From Lysobacteraceae bacterium (GTDB taxonomy: Bacteria; Pseudomonadota; Gammaproteobacteria; Xanthomonadales; Xanthomonadaceae): 64,000 bases of DNA. Of the stretch, positions 47,716-58,631 are shown in pieces. Below the pieces are notes generated by a model. That model was not told where the DNA came from and searched no databases. It worked only from the letters and a program-made list of their open reading frames with translations. Numbering within the stretch: position 1 is the stretch's first letter; every line of letters starts with the position of its first letter. A program made the translations under genes and the position numbers. The DNA lies in contig JAEUPQ010000014.1 in NCBI GenBank assembly GCA_016789405.1, forward strand, positions 1-64,000, in the 5' to 3' direction.

Positions 47716-49521
47716 TCAGAGGTCCGCGCCGAGGTTGATGTGCAGCGTGAAGGACGAATCCGGATCGTCCAGGCCACGACCGATGTCGACGCGCAGCGGC
47801 CCCACCGGCGACTTCCAGCGCAGGCCGATGCCGACGCCCGTGCGCCAGCGGTCGACCCGGTCATCGAAGGCGCTGCCGCTGTCGACGAACGCAGCGAAGC
47901 CCCACGTGTCGTTGAGGTACTGCTCGTATTCGATGCTGGCCGTGGCCATGTTCTTCGCGCCCAGCGCGTAGGCCTTGCGGCCCGGTCGCGCGGCGATGCG
48001 CGGACCGATTTCGCGCCATTCGTAGCCGCGCACGCTGCGGTCGCCGCCGGCATAGAAACGCAGGGTCGGCGGAACCACCGTCAATTCGTCGGTGAAGGTC
48101 GCGCCCAGTTCGCCGCGCGCGATGAGCCGGCTGCGTTCGCCGAGACCGCGGAACCAGCTGCCGCGCGCCTGCAGCTGCGCGAAGTTCGCATCCGAACCCA
48201 GCGCCTCCAGCCCGCCGCGCAGCGTGGCGCTGACGCCGAAGCCACGGCGCGGCTGGAAACGGTCGTCGACATCGGCGTACTCGGCCGACACCGACGGATA
48301 GAAGAAGGTCACCTGGCGGTACAGCGTGACCGGACGCAGGCGATCGTCGACCGCGTAGGCCCAGCGTTCGCGCAGCCCGTGCACCGAGGCCGACAGCGAC
48401 AGGTCGCGGCTGTACTGCGCGGTGCGGCCGAACACCGCTTCGTAGCGCCGCGTGTCGATGTAGTCGGTCTGTTCGTCGTAGGCCTGCAGGCTGGTGGTGT
48501 ACCAGCCGTCGCGCCAGGCATAGGCCGGGATGCGATGCTGCAGCGTGAGCGTCTTGCGCTTCTGCGCGTAGTCCAGCTGCGCAAGCGCCTTGTGTCCGCG
48601 CGAGTTGAGGTAGCGCCGCTCCAGGCCCAGCGACACGCCGAAGCCGCTGTCGGTGCCGAAGCTGGCGCCGACGCTGTACACGCTGCGCTTGGCCGGCGTG
48701 AGCGAGACCTTCACCGGCACGCGGCCGTCCACCGCGTTCTCGGGCTCGGGCGAAATATCGATGCGGCTGAAGTAATCGAGCGCGGCCAGCGACTTGCGCA
48801 GGCGGTCGAGACGGCCCTGGTGGTAATACTCGCCTTCTTCCCAGTAGATCGATTCGCGCAGCAGCGACTCGCGGATGATCGGGTCATCGCCCTGGTCGAA
48901 AGTGATGGCGCCCATGTCGTAGCGGTCGCCGCTGTCCCAGCGCAGGTCGATGTCGGCGGCCTTGTCCGCACGCGTCACTTCCACCTTGCGCGCGACGAAG
49001 TCCGCATCGAAATAGCCGCGCTCGGCCAGTCGCCGGGTGATGAAGGCCTTGCTGCGCTCGTAGACCGCATGCTCGAACACGTCGCCGCGCTTCGGCGAGA
49101 ACGCATCGATTTCCTCATTCAGGTAGCGGTCGTCCTCGCCATCGCCCTGGATCGCCACCGCCGCGTTGCGCACGCGCACCGGCTCGCCCTTGTCGACGCT
49201 GATCCGCACGTCGACCGAGGCGTCCTCGGCCAGGCCGTCCAGCGATGCCGGGACGGTGCTGATGCGGATCGTCGGAGAGTAATGGCCGAAGGGTTCCAGG
49301 GCCTCGCGGGCCTCGTCTTCGGCGACCTGCAGCAGGTAGTCCAGGCGCGCGTCGGAGACCCGCTTGCCGCGTGCGTCTTCCAGGGACAGCGCGGTCACGA
49401 CGTTCGTGGTCATCGCCTCGTCGAGGCCGTCCACGCGCACGTTGCCGATCTTCGCCGCATGCGCGGCGCCGCAAAGCATCAATAGGACTGCGGCGATGGC
49501 GGATCGGGGAGGCAGGCGCAT
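47716..49521 (-). CDS. tamA: TamA, BamA-family outer-membrane assembly protein
   Basis: 601 aa Omp85 family. Signal peptide about 1-22 (AIAAVLLMLCGAAHA). Three POTRA domains about 25-260, then a 16-strand barrel about 265-601 with the VRGYEWREIGPR lid-lock motif (VRGY) near 490 and the C-terminal barrel strand ending LGADL. It is the outer-membrane partner of TamB just downstream. Confidence 0.95.
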   Translation of the reverse strand: MRLPPRSAIAAVLLMLCGAAHAAKIGNVRVDGLDEAMTTNVVTALSLEDARGKRVSDARLDYLLQVAEDEAREALEPFGHYSPTIRISTVPASLDGLAEDASVDVRISVDKGEPVRVRNAAVAIQGDGEDDRYLNEEIDAFSPKRGDVFEHAVYERSKAFITRRLAERGYFDADFVARKVEVTRADKAADIDLRWDSGDRYDMGAITFDQGDDPIIRESLLRESIYWEEGEYYHQGRLDRLRKSLAALDYFSRIDISPEPENAVDGRVPVKVSLTPAKRSVYSVGASFGTDSGFGVSLGLERRYLNSRGHKALAQLDYAQKRKTLTLQHRIPAYAWRDGWYTTSLQAYDEQTDYIDTRRYEAVFGRTAQYSRDLSLSASVHGLRERWAYAVDDRLRPVTLYRQVTFFYPSVSAEYADVDDRFQPRRGFGVSATLRGGLEALGSDANFAQLQARGSWFRGLGERSRLIARGELGATFTDELTVVPPTLRFYAGGDRSVRGYEWREIGPRIAARPGRKAYALGAKNMATASIEYEQYLNDTWGFAAFVDSGSAFDDRVDRWRTGVGIGLRWKSPVGPLRVDIGRGLDDPDSSFTLHINLGADL

Positions 49522-49715
49522 GGCGCACAGGATAACCGCGGCCTGCGTGGATGCCGACCTCGGGTCGGCCGTCGTTCATCGTGGCTTCGTCGTGGCGCGT
49601 GGTCGCAAGCAGCGGCAGGCAACGACAGGCCATGGCAGGCGAAATGCACGATGCGCCACGGCCCGCTGCGCCCCGGGCGGTGGCGCCCGGGGCGCGGTTC
49701 GACGACCGTCGCGAA

Positions 49716-50114
49716 TCAGCGGTCCGTCGATCGTCCCTGCGTCACCGGGCCGGCGCTCCACGGCAGCACGATGTCCTGCTGCGTGCACAGGCCCGGCGCA
49801 GGATCGCTGATCGCGAGCAGGTTGAAGTTGGCGTCGTACACGCGCAGGCGCGCGACGATCGGGCCTTCGTAGCGCCAGCAGTAGAAGCGGCAGCTGGTCT
49901 GGTTGGTGCAGTCCTGCGGGAAGATCGCGTCGGTGCCGTTGGTGTCGAACTGCCAGATCAGCGTGACCGGGCCGGAATCGCTGCCGCCGTCGCCGAAGCA
50001 CATGTTGCTCTGCAGCGAGCAGTCGGCGTAGGCCCAGGACGCGGCGGATGCGGTCACGGGCGCGGCCAGCGCGAAGAGACCGGCGAGTCCGAAGGCGGTG
50101 AAGAGACGCTTCAT
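49716..50114 (-). CDS. Hypothetical secreted protein
   Basis: 132 aa with a clear signal peptide (FGLAGLFALAAPVTASA, cleavage about residue 24). The mature part has six Cys, including CSLQSNMCFGDGG and CTNQTSCRFYCW, suggesting disulfides. AAGGAG is 8 nt before ATG 50114. No family recognised. It lies alone between tamA and glyS, all on the minus strand. Confidence 0.7.
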   Translation of the reverse strand: MKRLFTAFGLAGLFALAAPVTASAASWAYADCSLQSNMCFGDGGSDSGPVTLIWQFDTNGTDAIFPQDCTNQTSCRFYCWRYEGPIVARLRVYDANFNLLAISDPAPGLCTQQDIVLPWSAGPVTQGRSTDR

Positions 50115-50358
50115 CAGATGCACTCCTTGTCGAATCGGGATGAGCCCGCGGCCATGTCCATGGCGAAGTACCGCACGGGCACGGCCCGCGGTGCGCGTCG
50201 CATCGGCGATGCGACCGCCCGATCCTAGCAAGCGCGTGCGTGAACGAAGACGACATGGATCACAACGATGCCGCCCCGCGGGACGGCATCGCATCAAACG
50301 CTGTGCGGAGTTTGTTCGCAGGAAACGCTGGCGGCGAATGCCTCGCCGCCAGCTGCGA

Positions 50359-52569
50359 TCACACCGACAGGTGCTCGATCGCGGCGACGCTGCCGAGGCG
50401 ATCGGCGAGGCGCTGCAGCAGGGCGAGGCGGTTGGCGCGCACGGCCGGGTCTTCGGCGTTGACCATCACCTTGTCGAAGAAGGTGTCGACCTCGGGGCGC
50501 AGGCGCGCGAGGCGGGCGAGCACGGCGACGTAGTCGCGATTCGCGAGCAGCGGATCGGTGTCGGCGATGGCCTGCTCGACCACCGCGTGCAATGCGCGCT
50601 CGGCATCGTCCTGGAACTTCAACGCATCGACCGCATCGGGAATCGCGATGTCGGCCTTCTTCAGGATGTTGCGGATGCGCTTGTTCGCCGCCGCCAGCGC
50701 CTCGGCATCCGGCAGCTTCGCGAATTCGCCGATCGCCTTGAGGCGGCGATCGAAGTCGACAAGGGATGATGGTCTAGATGATGCAACTGCTTCGAATTGT
50801 TGCGGTGAAGCCCCCATGTCCGCGTAATAATTGCGCAGACGATCAAATATGAAGTCCTGCAGGAAAACAATCAGCTCAAGCTCAAGATTTGTCAGGGTTA
50901 GCGAAACAGAACCCAACGGCATCTTTCTGAGCGCCATGGCGTTCTGAGATATCTCGCCAAACTCTTTCAGATAGGTTTCAGGTGAATTTTCATAGTGCGC
51001 GCTATTTGCAATAGCGACAGCCCATTCAATCAATCTCGTCCAATTGATCTGCACCTGTTTTTCAACAATGGATCGCGCCAACCCCAGCGCATTCCTGCGC
51101 AGCGAGAACGGATCCCTGTTGCCCGTCGGCCTGAGGCCCGCAGCGAAACCACCCGCCAGCGTATCGAGCCTTTCCGAAATCGCGAGCACTTGGCCCAATT
51201 TCGACGGCGCAATCGCATCGCCCGCGAAGCGCGGCATGTAGACCTCGTCGAGCGCGTCGGCGAGCTGATTGCGCTCATCGGCGGACAGATCGTCGAGCGA
51301 CGCGTCCTTCATCGCGTAGTAGCGGCCGGCGATGCCCTGCAGTTCCGGGAATTCGTTGACCATGCGCGACTGCAGGTCGGCCTTTGCCAGCAGCGCTGCT
51401 TGCTTGGCGAGCGCGGGATTCACGCCGACTTCGCCGGCGATGCTCTCGGCCAGCGCGGCGACGCGCTGCGCCTTGTCCCACACCGTGCCCAGCTTCGCCT
51501 GATACGTCACGGTCTTCAGGCCCTCGTTCATCGAGGCGAGACCCTGCTTCAGATCTTCGTCGAAGAAGAACTTGGCGTCGGCGAAGCGCGGGCGGATCAC
51601 GCGCTCGTAGCCCTTGCGGACTTCGCTATCGTCCTTCGATTCGATGTTGGCGATGCCGATGAAGTGCTCGGTGAGCCTGCCGTCGACATCCAGCACCGGG
51701 AAGAACTTCTGGTTCGCCTCCATCGTCGCGATCAGCGCTTCCTGCGGCACGGCGAGGAATTCGCGCTCGAACGCGCACAGTACGGCCTTCGGCCATTCGA
51801 CCAGGCACTGCACCTGTTCGAGGTTGTCGTCGGTGATGCGCGGCTTGCCGCCGGCCTTCGCGGCGGCGGCGTCGACTTCGGCGACGACGCGATGGCGGCG
51901 CTCCTCGGGGTTGACCAGCACCTTGGCGGCGCGCAGGACGTCGATGTAATCGCCCGGCGTGCTGATCCACACCGGACCTTCGTGATGGAAGCGATGGCCG
52001 CGACTCATGCGGTCGGCCTTCACGCCGAAGACTTCGGCGTCGACCACGGCATCGCCGAGCAGCAGCACCAGCCAGTGCACCGGTCGCGCGAAACCGCTGT
52101 CGCGTTCGCCCCAGCGCATCGGCTTGGGAATCGGCATGCCGGCCAGGGCCTCGGCCACCACTTCAGGCAGCAGCGCGGCGGTCTTCGCGCCCGGCTTCAC
52201 GGTGCGCAGGACGAAGCGCTCGCCCTTGTTGTCGGTCGTCTTCTCCAGCGCGGTCCAGTCGATGCCGGCCTTCGCGGCGAAACCTTCCAGCGCCTTGGTC
52301 GGCTTGCCTTCGGCGTCGAGCGCGATGTTGAGGTACGGTCCCAGCACTTCGCCGCGCTGTTCGGGCTGTTCCACGGCCACGCCCGGCAGCAGCACGGCGA
52401 GGCGGCGCGGCGTGTAGAGGGGCTTGGCACCGGCGCGGTCGAAGGCGATGCCGCGTTTCTCGAAGCCGGCGATCACGCCGTCGAAAAAGGCCTGGGCCAG
52501 GCCCGGCAGGGCCTTGACCGGGAGTTCCTCGGTACCGAGTTCGATCAGAAGGGGGCTGAAACCGCTCAC
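50359..52569 (-). CDS. glyS: Glycyl-tRNA synthetase beta subunit
   Basis: 736 aa. N-terminal [14 protein letters not shown] and B3/B4-like and HD-like regions match the beta subunit of the alpha2beta2 enzyme ([38 protein letters not shown]). The C-terminal half ends with the anticodon-binding domain. A low-GC patch, about 50760-51085 (residues about 495-603), uses A/T-ending codons unlike the rest, while the frame and length are kept, so the product is probably functional. It is separated from glyQ by two unrelated genes. Confidence 0.97.
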   Translation of the reverse strand: MSGFSPLLIELGTEELPVKALPGLAQAFFDGVIAGFEKRGIAFDRAGAKPLYTPRRLAVLLPGVAVEQPEQRGEVLGPYLNIALDAEGKPTKALEGFAAKAGIDWTALEKTTDNKGERFVLRTVKPGAKTAALLPEVVAEALAGMPIPKPMRWGERDSGFARPVHWLVLLLGDAVVDAEVFGVKADRMSRGHRFHHEGPVWISTPGDYIDVLRAAKVLVNPEERRHRVVAEVDAAAAKAGGKPRITDDNLEQVQCLVEWPKAVLCAFEREFLAVPQEALIATMEANQKFFPVLDVDGRLTEHFIGIANIESKDDSEVRKGYERVIRPRFADAKFFFDEDLKQGLASMNEGLKTVTYQAKLGTVWDKAQRVAALAESIAGEVGVNPALAKQAALLAKADLQSRMVNEFPELQGIAGRYYAMKDASLDDLSADERNQLADALDEVYMPRFAGDAIAPSKLGQVLAISERLDTLAGGFAAGLRPTGNRDPFSLRRNALGLARSIVEKQVQINWTRLIEWAVAIANSAHYENSPETYLKEFGEISQNAMALRKMPLGSVSLTLTNLELELIVFLQDFIFDRLRNYYADMGASPQQFEAVASSRPSSLVDFDRRLKAIGEFAKLPDAEALAAANKRIRNILKKADIAIPDAVDALKFQDDAERALHAVVEQAIADTDPLLANRDYVAVLARLARLRPEVDTFFDKVMVNAEDPAVRANRLALLQRLADRLGSVAAIEHLSV

Positions 52570-52710
52570 GCTGGAAATCCTTGGGGTCGGGGATGCCCGG
52601 ACACGGCAAGGGCAGCGGCCGGGCGGCGCGCTGCCCCTGGATGACGCGGGTTGGCTACTTTAACCGACGGTTTCGCCGGGACGAACCCGGCGGGCCCGTC
52701 GGCGGGCGGG

Positions 52711-53379
52711 TCAGTAGACGACGAACACCGCCCGGCAGCCGCGGTCGGTCCAGACCTGGTTGCGGTCCACGCCCCAAGTGCGGCCGTAGGTGCACGGGGT
52801 GTTGCTGAGCTGGCGGCGGACCTCGACGTGTTCGCTCCGGCCGACGCGCTGGCCGCACCAGGTCATGCGGCTGTCGTTCGAGGCGCAGGTGAACTCGCGG
52901 CCCCAGTTCGCGCCGCCACCGTAGTAGCCGTCGCCGTAGCCGTAGTCGTAGTGGTCGTCGTAGCGATGGTTGTAGCGATCGTCGTCGTAGCGATCGCGGC
53001 GATCGTCGCGCTTGTCTTCGTTGTGCTTGGCGATGGCGATCGCGGCGATGGTGCCCAGGACGAGGGCGCCGGCGACCTTCGCGCCAGTGTTGTTGTCCGA
53101 ACTGCGCGAGCCGACGCGGAACTCGGCGCGACAGCCGCGCGTCACCCAGACGCGGTTGCGGTCGTAGCCCCAGGTGTCGTTCTGCCAGCAGCCCTGGCGA
53201 CTGAGCTGGCGGGACAGATGCACGCCGCCGGACGTGTCCACCGGGCAGGACTGGTATTGCTCGTTCTGCGATTCGCAGACGAGGGTGGTGTCGGCGGCGA
53301 AACCCTGGCCTGCCGCGAGCAGGAGTGCGGCACCGGCGAGGGCATGCAGGCGGACGGCATGGATGCGATGGCGGCTCAT
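52711..53379 (-). CDS. Secreted protein with two DUF3011 repeats
   Basis: 222 aa. Signal peptide (LHALAGAALLLAAGQGFA). Two DUF3011 modules, about 28-80 and 165-222, each with Cys pairs and the pattern RNRVWVTRGCRAEF / RNQVWTDRGCRAVF. Between them are a hydrophobic segment (about 97-113) and a Tyr/Asp/His-rich linker. DUF3011 proteins are common in Xanthomonadaceae; function unknown. GGAGGG precedes ATG 53379, which is 1 nt beyond the stop of the EF-hand gene. Confidence 0.8.
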   Translation of the reverse strand: MSRHRIHAVRLHALAGAALLLAAGQGFAADTTLVCESQNEQYQSCPVDTSGGVHLSRQLSRQGCWQNDTWGYDRNRVWVTRGCRAEFRVGSRSSDNNTGAKVAGALVLGTIAAIAIAKHNEDKRDDRRDRYDDDRYNHRYDDHYDYGYGDGYYGGGANWGREFTCASNDSRMTWCGQRVGRSEHVEVRRQLSNTPCTYGRTWGVDRNQVWTDRGCRAVFVVY

Positions 53380-53380
53380 G

Positions 53381-53779
53381 TCACTTCCCTCCGTTGCGAG
53401 CGTTGCGGCCGGCTTCGATTTCCTGCGGCGAGAGGCAGCCGCTGCGATCGGCATCGACCGCATCGAAACGTGCGTGGTAGGCGTCCTGCCAGCCCTGGTT
53501 CGTCACGGGGCGGGCGTCGGCCCCTTCGCCCGGCTGCAGGGGCGCTTCTTCGGCATCGAGCGAGCCGTCGTGGTTGCGGTCCAGCGCATGGAAACGACGA
53601 CTGGCGTAGTTGCGCCCCTCTTCCACGTCGACGCAGCCGTTGCCGTTGCGATCCAGCGTGGACACGACCTCGGAAGCCGGCATCGACGACAGCGCCGGCG
53701 GATCGTCCGCACGCGACGACATCGACCAGCCCAGTGCGACCACGGCTGCGACCGCGGCGGTAACAACGACTGCTTTCAT
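53381..53779 (-). CDS. Secreted EF-hand protein
   Basis: 132 aa with an N-terminal hydrophobic export signal (VVVTAAVAAVVALGW). Three EF-hand calcium loops: DRNGNGCVDVEE, DRNHDGSLDAEE and DADRSGCLSPQE, all with Asp at position 1 and Glu at 12. Probably a periplasmic calcium-binding protein. Directly precedes the DUF3011 gene, and both lie between glyQ and glyS. Confidence 0.82.
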   Translation of the reverse strand: MKAVVVTAAVAAVVALGWSMSSRADDPPALSSMPASEVVSTLDRNGNGCVDVEEGRNYASRRFHALDRNHDGSLDAEEAPLQPGEGADARPVTNQGWQDAYHARFDAVDADRSGCLSPQEIEAGRNARNGGK

Positions 53780-53899
53780 CTGCGTCTCCTGTCGGAGCCG
53801 ACGGCTCGGGGGGACGAGCCGCTCCTGCAGCCCCGGGGCTACGCTACACCCGGAGGGGCGGCATCGCCACCCCGTCGCCCATGCGTGCCAGAGGCGTGC

Positions 53900-54826
<927 letters not shown>

Positions 54827-54882
54827 GTGGCGGCCGCGTCGGTTTGGGGACCCGTTAGTATAAGCGGCACCTCATCCGCCCA

Positions 54883-55647
54883 ATGCGGCCCGCGCCGCGT
54901 ACCGTCGCCGTGAAGTCCCAGTCCGACGCGTCGTTCCTCATCATCGAAACCGGCCAGCCGGTGCCGAGCATGCGCCGGCACGGCCGCTTCCCGCACTGGA
55001 TCCGCGTTGCCGCCGGCTTGCCGGCCGACCGCACGACGATGGTCAACGTCGAAGCCGGCGAGGCCCTGCCCGACCATCGCGGCCTGGCCGGGGTGCTGGT
55101 CACCGGCTCCGGCGCGATGGTCACCGACCGCCACGACTGGAGCGAGCGCACCGCCGACTGGCTGCGCGACGCCCTGGACGACGGCCTGCCGGTGTTCGGC
55201 ATCTGCTACGGGCACCAGCTGCTGGCCCACGCCCTCGGCGGCGAGGTCGGCTACAACCCGGCAGGTCGCGAGATGGGCACGGTCCATGTCGACCTGCATC
55301 CCGATGCCGGCGGCGACGCCCTGTTCTCGCGGGCACCGTCGCGCTTCGAGGTCCAGGTGACCCACCTGCAGACCGTGCTGCGCCCGCCCGGCGACGCCGC
55401 CGTGCTGGCCCGCTCCGAGCAGGACCAGTGCCAGGCCTTCCGCTGGCGCGACCATGCCTGGGGCGTGCAGTTCCATCCCGAATTCAGCGTCGGCCACATG
55501 CGCGGCTACGTGCACGCGCGACGAGACGCGCTGGCGAAGGAAGGCCAGTGCCACAAGCGCATGGCCCGCGACGTGCGCCCGACCCCGCACGCGCGCGGCC
55601 TGCTGCGGCGTTTCGTCCGCCACGCCGCTACACTGCGCGGTCACTGA
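54883..55647 (+). CDS. Class I glutamine amidotransferase-like protein
   Basis: 254 aa. Nucleophile Cys in GICYGHQLLA, and His in GVQFHPEFS, followed by Glu, complete a class I GATase triad. It resembles stand-alone GMP-synthase-like amidotransferases (YfeJ type), whose ammonia acceptor is not known. GTG 54910 is a possible later start because residues 1-9 are not clearly domain sequence. Divergent from glyQ. Confidence 0.85.
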   Translation: MRPAPRTVAVKSQSDASFLIIETGQPVPSMRRHGRFPHWIRVAAGLPADRTTMVNVEAGEALPDHRGLAGVLVTGSGAMVTDRHDWSERTADWLRDALDDGLPVFGICYGHQLLAHALGGEVGYNPAGREMGTVHVDLHPDAGGDALFSRAPSRFEVQVTHLQTVLRPPGDAAVLARSEQDQCQAFRWRDHAWGVQFHPEFSVGHMRGYVHARRDALAKEGQCHKRMARDVRPTPHARGLLRRFVRHAATLRGH

Positions 55648-55671
55648 TCGCTGCATCTTTCGAGGAAGACG

Positions 55672-56547
55672 ATGGACGTTCGCAAGGTGCCGGCCACCGC
55701 CGGCGCGGAATGGCTGCTGGGCGGCTTCATCCTGCTGCGCCGCTCGCCCGGAGGCTTCGGCGTGCTGGCCCTGAGCTATGCCGCGCTGTGGCTGACCGTG
55801 GTCGGCCTGACCCAGGCCGTCCCCAGCCTGCTGGCGCCGCTGCAGCTGACGTTCTTCCTGATCGGGCCGCTGCTGCTGGCGGGCATGATCTTCGCCGCGC
55901 GCGAGGTCGATGAAGGCCGCAGCGCAGCGCCCGCACACCTGCTGGCGGCACTGCGCACCGGCAAGGCCGCGCGGCTGGTGAGCACGGTGCTGCCGCAGGT
56001 CGCCCTGATGGCCCTGTGCGCGATCCTGCTCTACGTCGTGGTCGGCGCCGAGCACATCGAGAACCTGCTCAAGCTGTTCGCCAAGCTGCAGGCGCAGGCC
56101 GAGTCGAAGATCCCGATGGATCCTTCCGAATTCGCCAGCATCCCCGTCGGCCGCCTGTTCCTGTGGATGCTCCTGGTCATCGGCGTCGGCCTGGCGGGCT
56201 TCCTGTTCACCTTCACCCTGGTGCCGGACATGATGTTCACCGACACACGGCTGGTGCAGGGCATGGCGCGCAGCTTCCGCGCCTGCAGCGCCAACCTCGG
56301 TGCGATCGCCTTGTTCCTGGTGCTCGGTTTCGTGGTGATGATGGCGATCGGCCTGGGTTTCGCGCTGGTCAGCCAGATCGCCATGCTCATTGCCGGCCCT
56401 GCAGGCATGCTGGTGGCGAACGCCGCATTCAACGGCCTGATGACGGTCTTTGCCTCGGGCGTCATGTACTTCGCATGGAAGCAGCTGCTCGGCGACGGTA
56501 CGCCGGCCGCGCCGTCGGCACCCACCTCGACCGGGATCGAGGTCTGA
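55672..56547 (+). CDS. BPSS1780-family inner-membrane protein
   Basis: 291 aa with about six hydrophobic segments. The N-terminus MDVRKVPATAGAEWLLGGFILLRRSPGGFGVL is typical of BPSS1780/DUF2189-like proteins of proteobacteria. Function unknown. It begins 24 nt after the amidotransferase gene and probably shares its transcript; ends before a hairpin at 56573-56598. Confidence 0.85.
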   Translation: MDVRKVPATAGAEWLLGGFILLRRSPGGFGVLALSYAALWLTVVGLTQAVPSLLAPLQLTFFLIGPLLLAGMIFAAREVDEGRSAAPAHLLAALRTGKAARLVSTVLPQVALMALCAILLYVVVGAEHIENLLKLFAKLQAQAESKIPMDPSEFASIPVGRLFLWMLLVIGVGLAGFLFTFTLVPDMMFTDTRLVQGMARSFRACSANLGAIALFLVLGFVVMMAIGLGFALVSQIAMLIAGPAGMLVANAAFNGLMTVFASGVMYFAWKQLLGDGTPAAPSAPTSTGIEV

Positions 56548-56572
56548 TCCAGCAAGCCGGTTCGTGACGCCC

Positions 56573-56598
56573 ACATCGGCGCCTTCGGGCGCCGATGT
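56573..56598 (+). terminator. Terminator hairpin with TTCG tetraloop
   Basis: Perfect 11-bp stem ACATCGGCGCC/GGCGCCGATGT with the stable TTCG tetraloop, 25 nt past the membrane-protein gene. Lies between convergent genes; no T-run. Confidence 0.7.
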
Positions 56599-56717
56599 TG
56601 CATGCGCGATAGAAAAAGCCGTCATCCTCGCCGCTTCGTCGACACGCACAGAGTCGCAGATCCCTTTGCTGCCGCCCCTTTCGCATAGGAGCCCAGCACC
56701 GATGCATGCGCGTCGGC

Positions 56718-57140
56718 TCACTGTGGCGGCGAGGACAACTCCTGCGCATCCAGGAACCCGTTGCGATCGCGATCCTGGCGCTTGAAGCGTTCGGCGATGC
56801 GCAGGCGGTGGTCGGCGCGGGTGACGAGCTTGCCGCGTCCGCCAGGCTGCTCATCGGGCGTCAGCACGCCGTCGCGGTTGCGGTCCATGCCGTCGAAGGC
56901 ATAGCTGAGCCAGTCCTGGTATTCCTCGGGCGAAACCCGCAGGTCACGATTGGCGTCCATCAGGCTGAGGTAGTCGCCGGTGCGCTGCGGTGCGTCGGCC
57001 GGAACCGGGGCCACGGGCGTCGCCGGGTTCGGCTCGGGAGGCAGCGTGACCGTGCCGCTCCATTTCAGCGATTGCGCATCCGCCGCACACGGCAGCGCGG
57101 CAAGACAGAGGACGACAGCGAGACGGCAGGCGTGCGACAT
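56718..57140 (-). CDS. Secreted EF-hand protein
   Basis: 140 aa from ATG 57140, chosen to begin the signal peptide (LAVVLCLAALPCAADA). The mature protein has a Pro-rich stretch, then EF-hand loops DANRDLRVSPEE, DRNRDGVLTPDE and DRDRNGFLDAQE. Calcium-binding by analogy; periplasmic. A second EF-hand gene is at 53381-53779. The true ligand is unverified. Confidence 0.8.
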   Translation of the reverse strand: MSHACRLAVVLCLAALPCAADAQSLKWSGTVTLPPEPNPATPVAPVPADAPQRTGDYLSLMDANRDLRVSPEEYQDWLSYAFDGMDRNRDGVLTPDEQPGGRGKLVTRADHRLRIAERFKRQDRDRNGFLDAQELSSPPQ

Positions 57141-57219
57141 GCGCGCAGGGTGCGCGGCGCGGCGGCTGGCTGCAAGCCCCTCCGAGATGCGCTTGCGCAG
57201 GCAAGACCCCGGAAACGAC

Positions 57220-57242
57220 GACGGCCGCACGCGGCGGCCGTC
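57220..57242 (-). terminator. Terminator hairpin after the desaturase gene
   Basis: 9-bp stem GACGGCCGC/GCGGCCGTC with a 5-nt loop, 22 nt beyond the minus-strand stop at 57265. Confidence 0.6.
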
Positions 57243-57264
57243 ATCGATGACGCCTTGTGCTGGA

Positions 57265-58473
57265 TCAGAGGCGCGCGGGCTGCAGGGCGTAGCCCTTCAT
57301 GCGCAGCGAGAACTCCTGCAGGGCCTGGATACCGCTGGCCTCCGCCTCGCGGCACCACTGCTGGAGCGCCTGCAGGGTGTCGGTCGCGTCCTGGCTGCGG
57401 CTTTCCAGCACCGCCGACAGGCGGGCGCGGAATTCGATCAGGGTGCCGATGCGTGGACGCTGGGCGACCCACTCGCGCAGCTGTTCGCGGGCGTCGGGCT
57501 TGAGCCAGCGACCGTCGTCGACGATGCCCTTGCGCAGCTGGCGCGGCAGCAACGCGCGCAGCTTGGCGCCGGCGATGCGGGCTTCTTCCTGCAATGCCGG
57601 CTTGACGACATTCCGCTGGTAGTCGGTCATGGCCTGGAAGCGCAGGGCCAGAAGGGCCTTGAGGGTGTCGGTATCCGGCACCGGGATGTTCGGACGCACG
57701 TCCAGCGCCGGTGCGACGCGCAGCACCTTGGCCATGCCCACGGCCTCGAACAGCTTGATCGCGGCCCAGCCGATGTCGAACTCCCAGCGGCGCAGCGCGA
57801 ACTTGGCCGAGCTGGGGAAGGCATGGTGGTTGTTGTGCAGTTCCTCGCCGCCGATCCACACGCCCCAGGGGGTGAGGTTGGTCGCGGTGTCGGTGGTCTC
57901 GAAGTTGCGGTAGCCCCACCAGTGGCCGAGGCCATTGACCACGCCGGCCGCCCAGAACGGGATCCACGCCATCTGGATGGCCCACACCGCGATGCCCTTG
58001 AAGCCGAACAGCGCGAAGCTGACGAACAGCAGGAAGGTCGGGCCCCAGGTCGCGTGGGCGGTGTAGAGGTGGCGCTCGATCCAGTCGTTCGGCGCACCCT
58101 TGCCGTACTGCTCGATCGAGGCACGGTCGCGGCGCGCTTCACGGTACAGCTCGACGCCGCGCCAGAACACGGTGTGGATGCCCTTGGTCATCGGGCTGTG
58201 CGGATCTTCCTCTGTCTCGCACTTCGCATGGTGCTTGCGATGGATGGCCACCCATTCGCGCGTGATCATGGACGTGGTCAGCCAGGTCCAGAAGCGGAAG
58301 AAATGGTTGAGTACGGGATGGAAGTCGACGCCGCGGTGCGCCTGGCTGCGATGCAGGTAGAGCGTGACGGAGAAGATCGTCAGCTGGGTCGCGACCAGCA
58401 GGTAGACGAGCATCGTGCCCCAGCCGGCCTGGACCAGGCCGCCGGAGAGAAAGTCGAGCAGGGACGGGAACAT
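57265..58473 (-). CDS. Delta-9 fatty-acid (acyl-CoA type) desaturase
   Basis: 402 aa membrane di-iron desaturase. Histidine boxes HRSQAHR, HRKHHAKC and HNNHHAFP are present, with paired hydrophobic hairpins between. The C-terminal 150 aa are a helical extension seen in gammaproteobacterial DesB/DesC-type enzymes. It introduces a double bond into acyl chains, contributing to membrane fluidity. ATG 58473 gives the family N-terminus FPSLLDFLSGG; further upstream frame is not protein-like. Confidence 0.93.
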   Translation of the reverse strand: MFPSLLDFLSGGLVQAGWGTMLVYLLVATQLTIFSVTLYLHRSQAHRGVDFHPVLNHFFRFWTWLTTSMITREWVAIHRKHHAKCETEEDPHSPMTKGIHTVFWRGVELYREARRDRASIEQYGKGAPNDWIERHLYTAHATWGPTFLLFVSFALFGFKGIAVWAIQMAWIPFWAAGVVNGLGHWWGYRNFETTDTATNLTPWGVWIGGEELHNNHHAFPSSAKFALRRWEFDIGWAAIKLFEAVGMAKVLRVAPALDVRPNIPVPDTDTLKALLALRFQAMTDYQRNVVKPALQEEARIAGAKLRALLPRQLRKGIVDDGRWLKPDAREQLREWVAQRPRIGTLIEFRARLSAVLESRSQDATDTLQALQQWCREAEASGIQALQEFSLRMKGYALQPARL

Positions 58474-58631
58474 GCGAATGACTCGTGAGGAACATTGAAA
58501 TGATGGGGGCTGCACCGGGTGATTGCCATACATCCGCACACGTATGGTGACGGCCGGCGGTCGATGCGCGTCTCACTTCCATGCACCGTCCGTCGGCGAC
58601 AAGGTGCGCAGCGGTATGGAATGATGGGGCG

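Noticed and set aside
44827..49485. A plus-strand open frame of about 1550 codons opposite tamA/tamB
   Set aside because: Shadow of tamA and tamB; the translation is Arg/Ala/Gln-rich with no domain.
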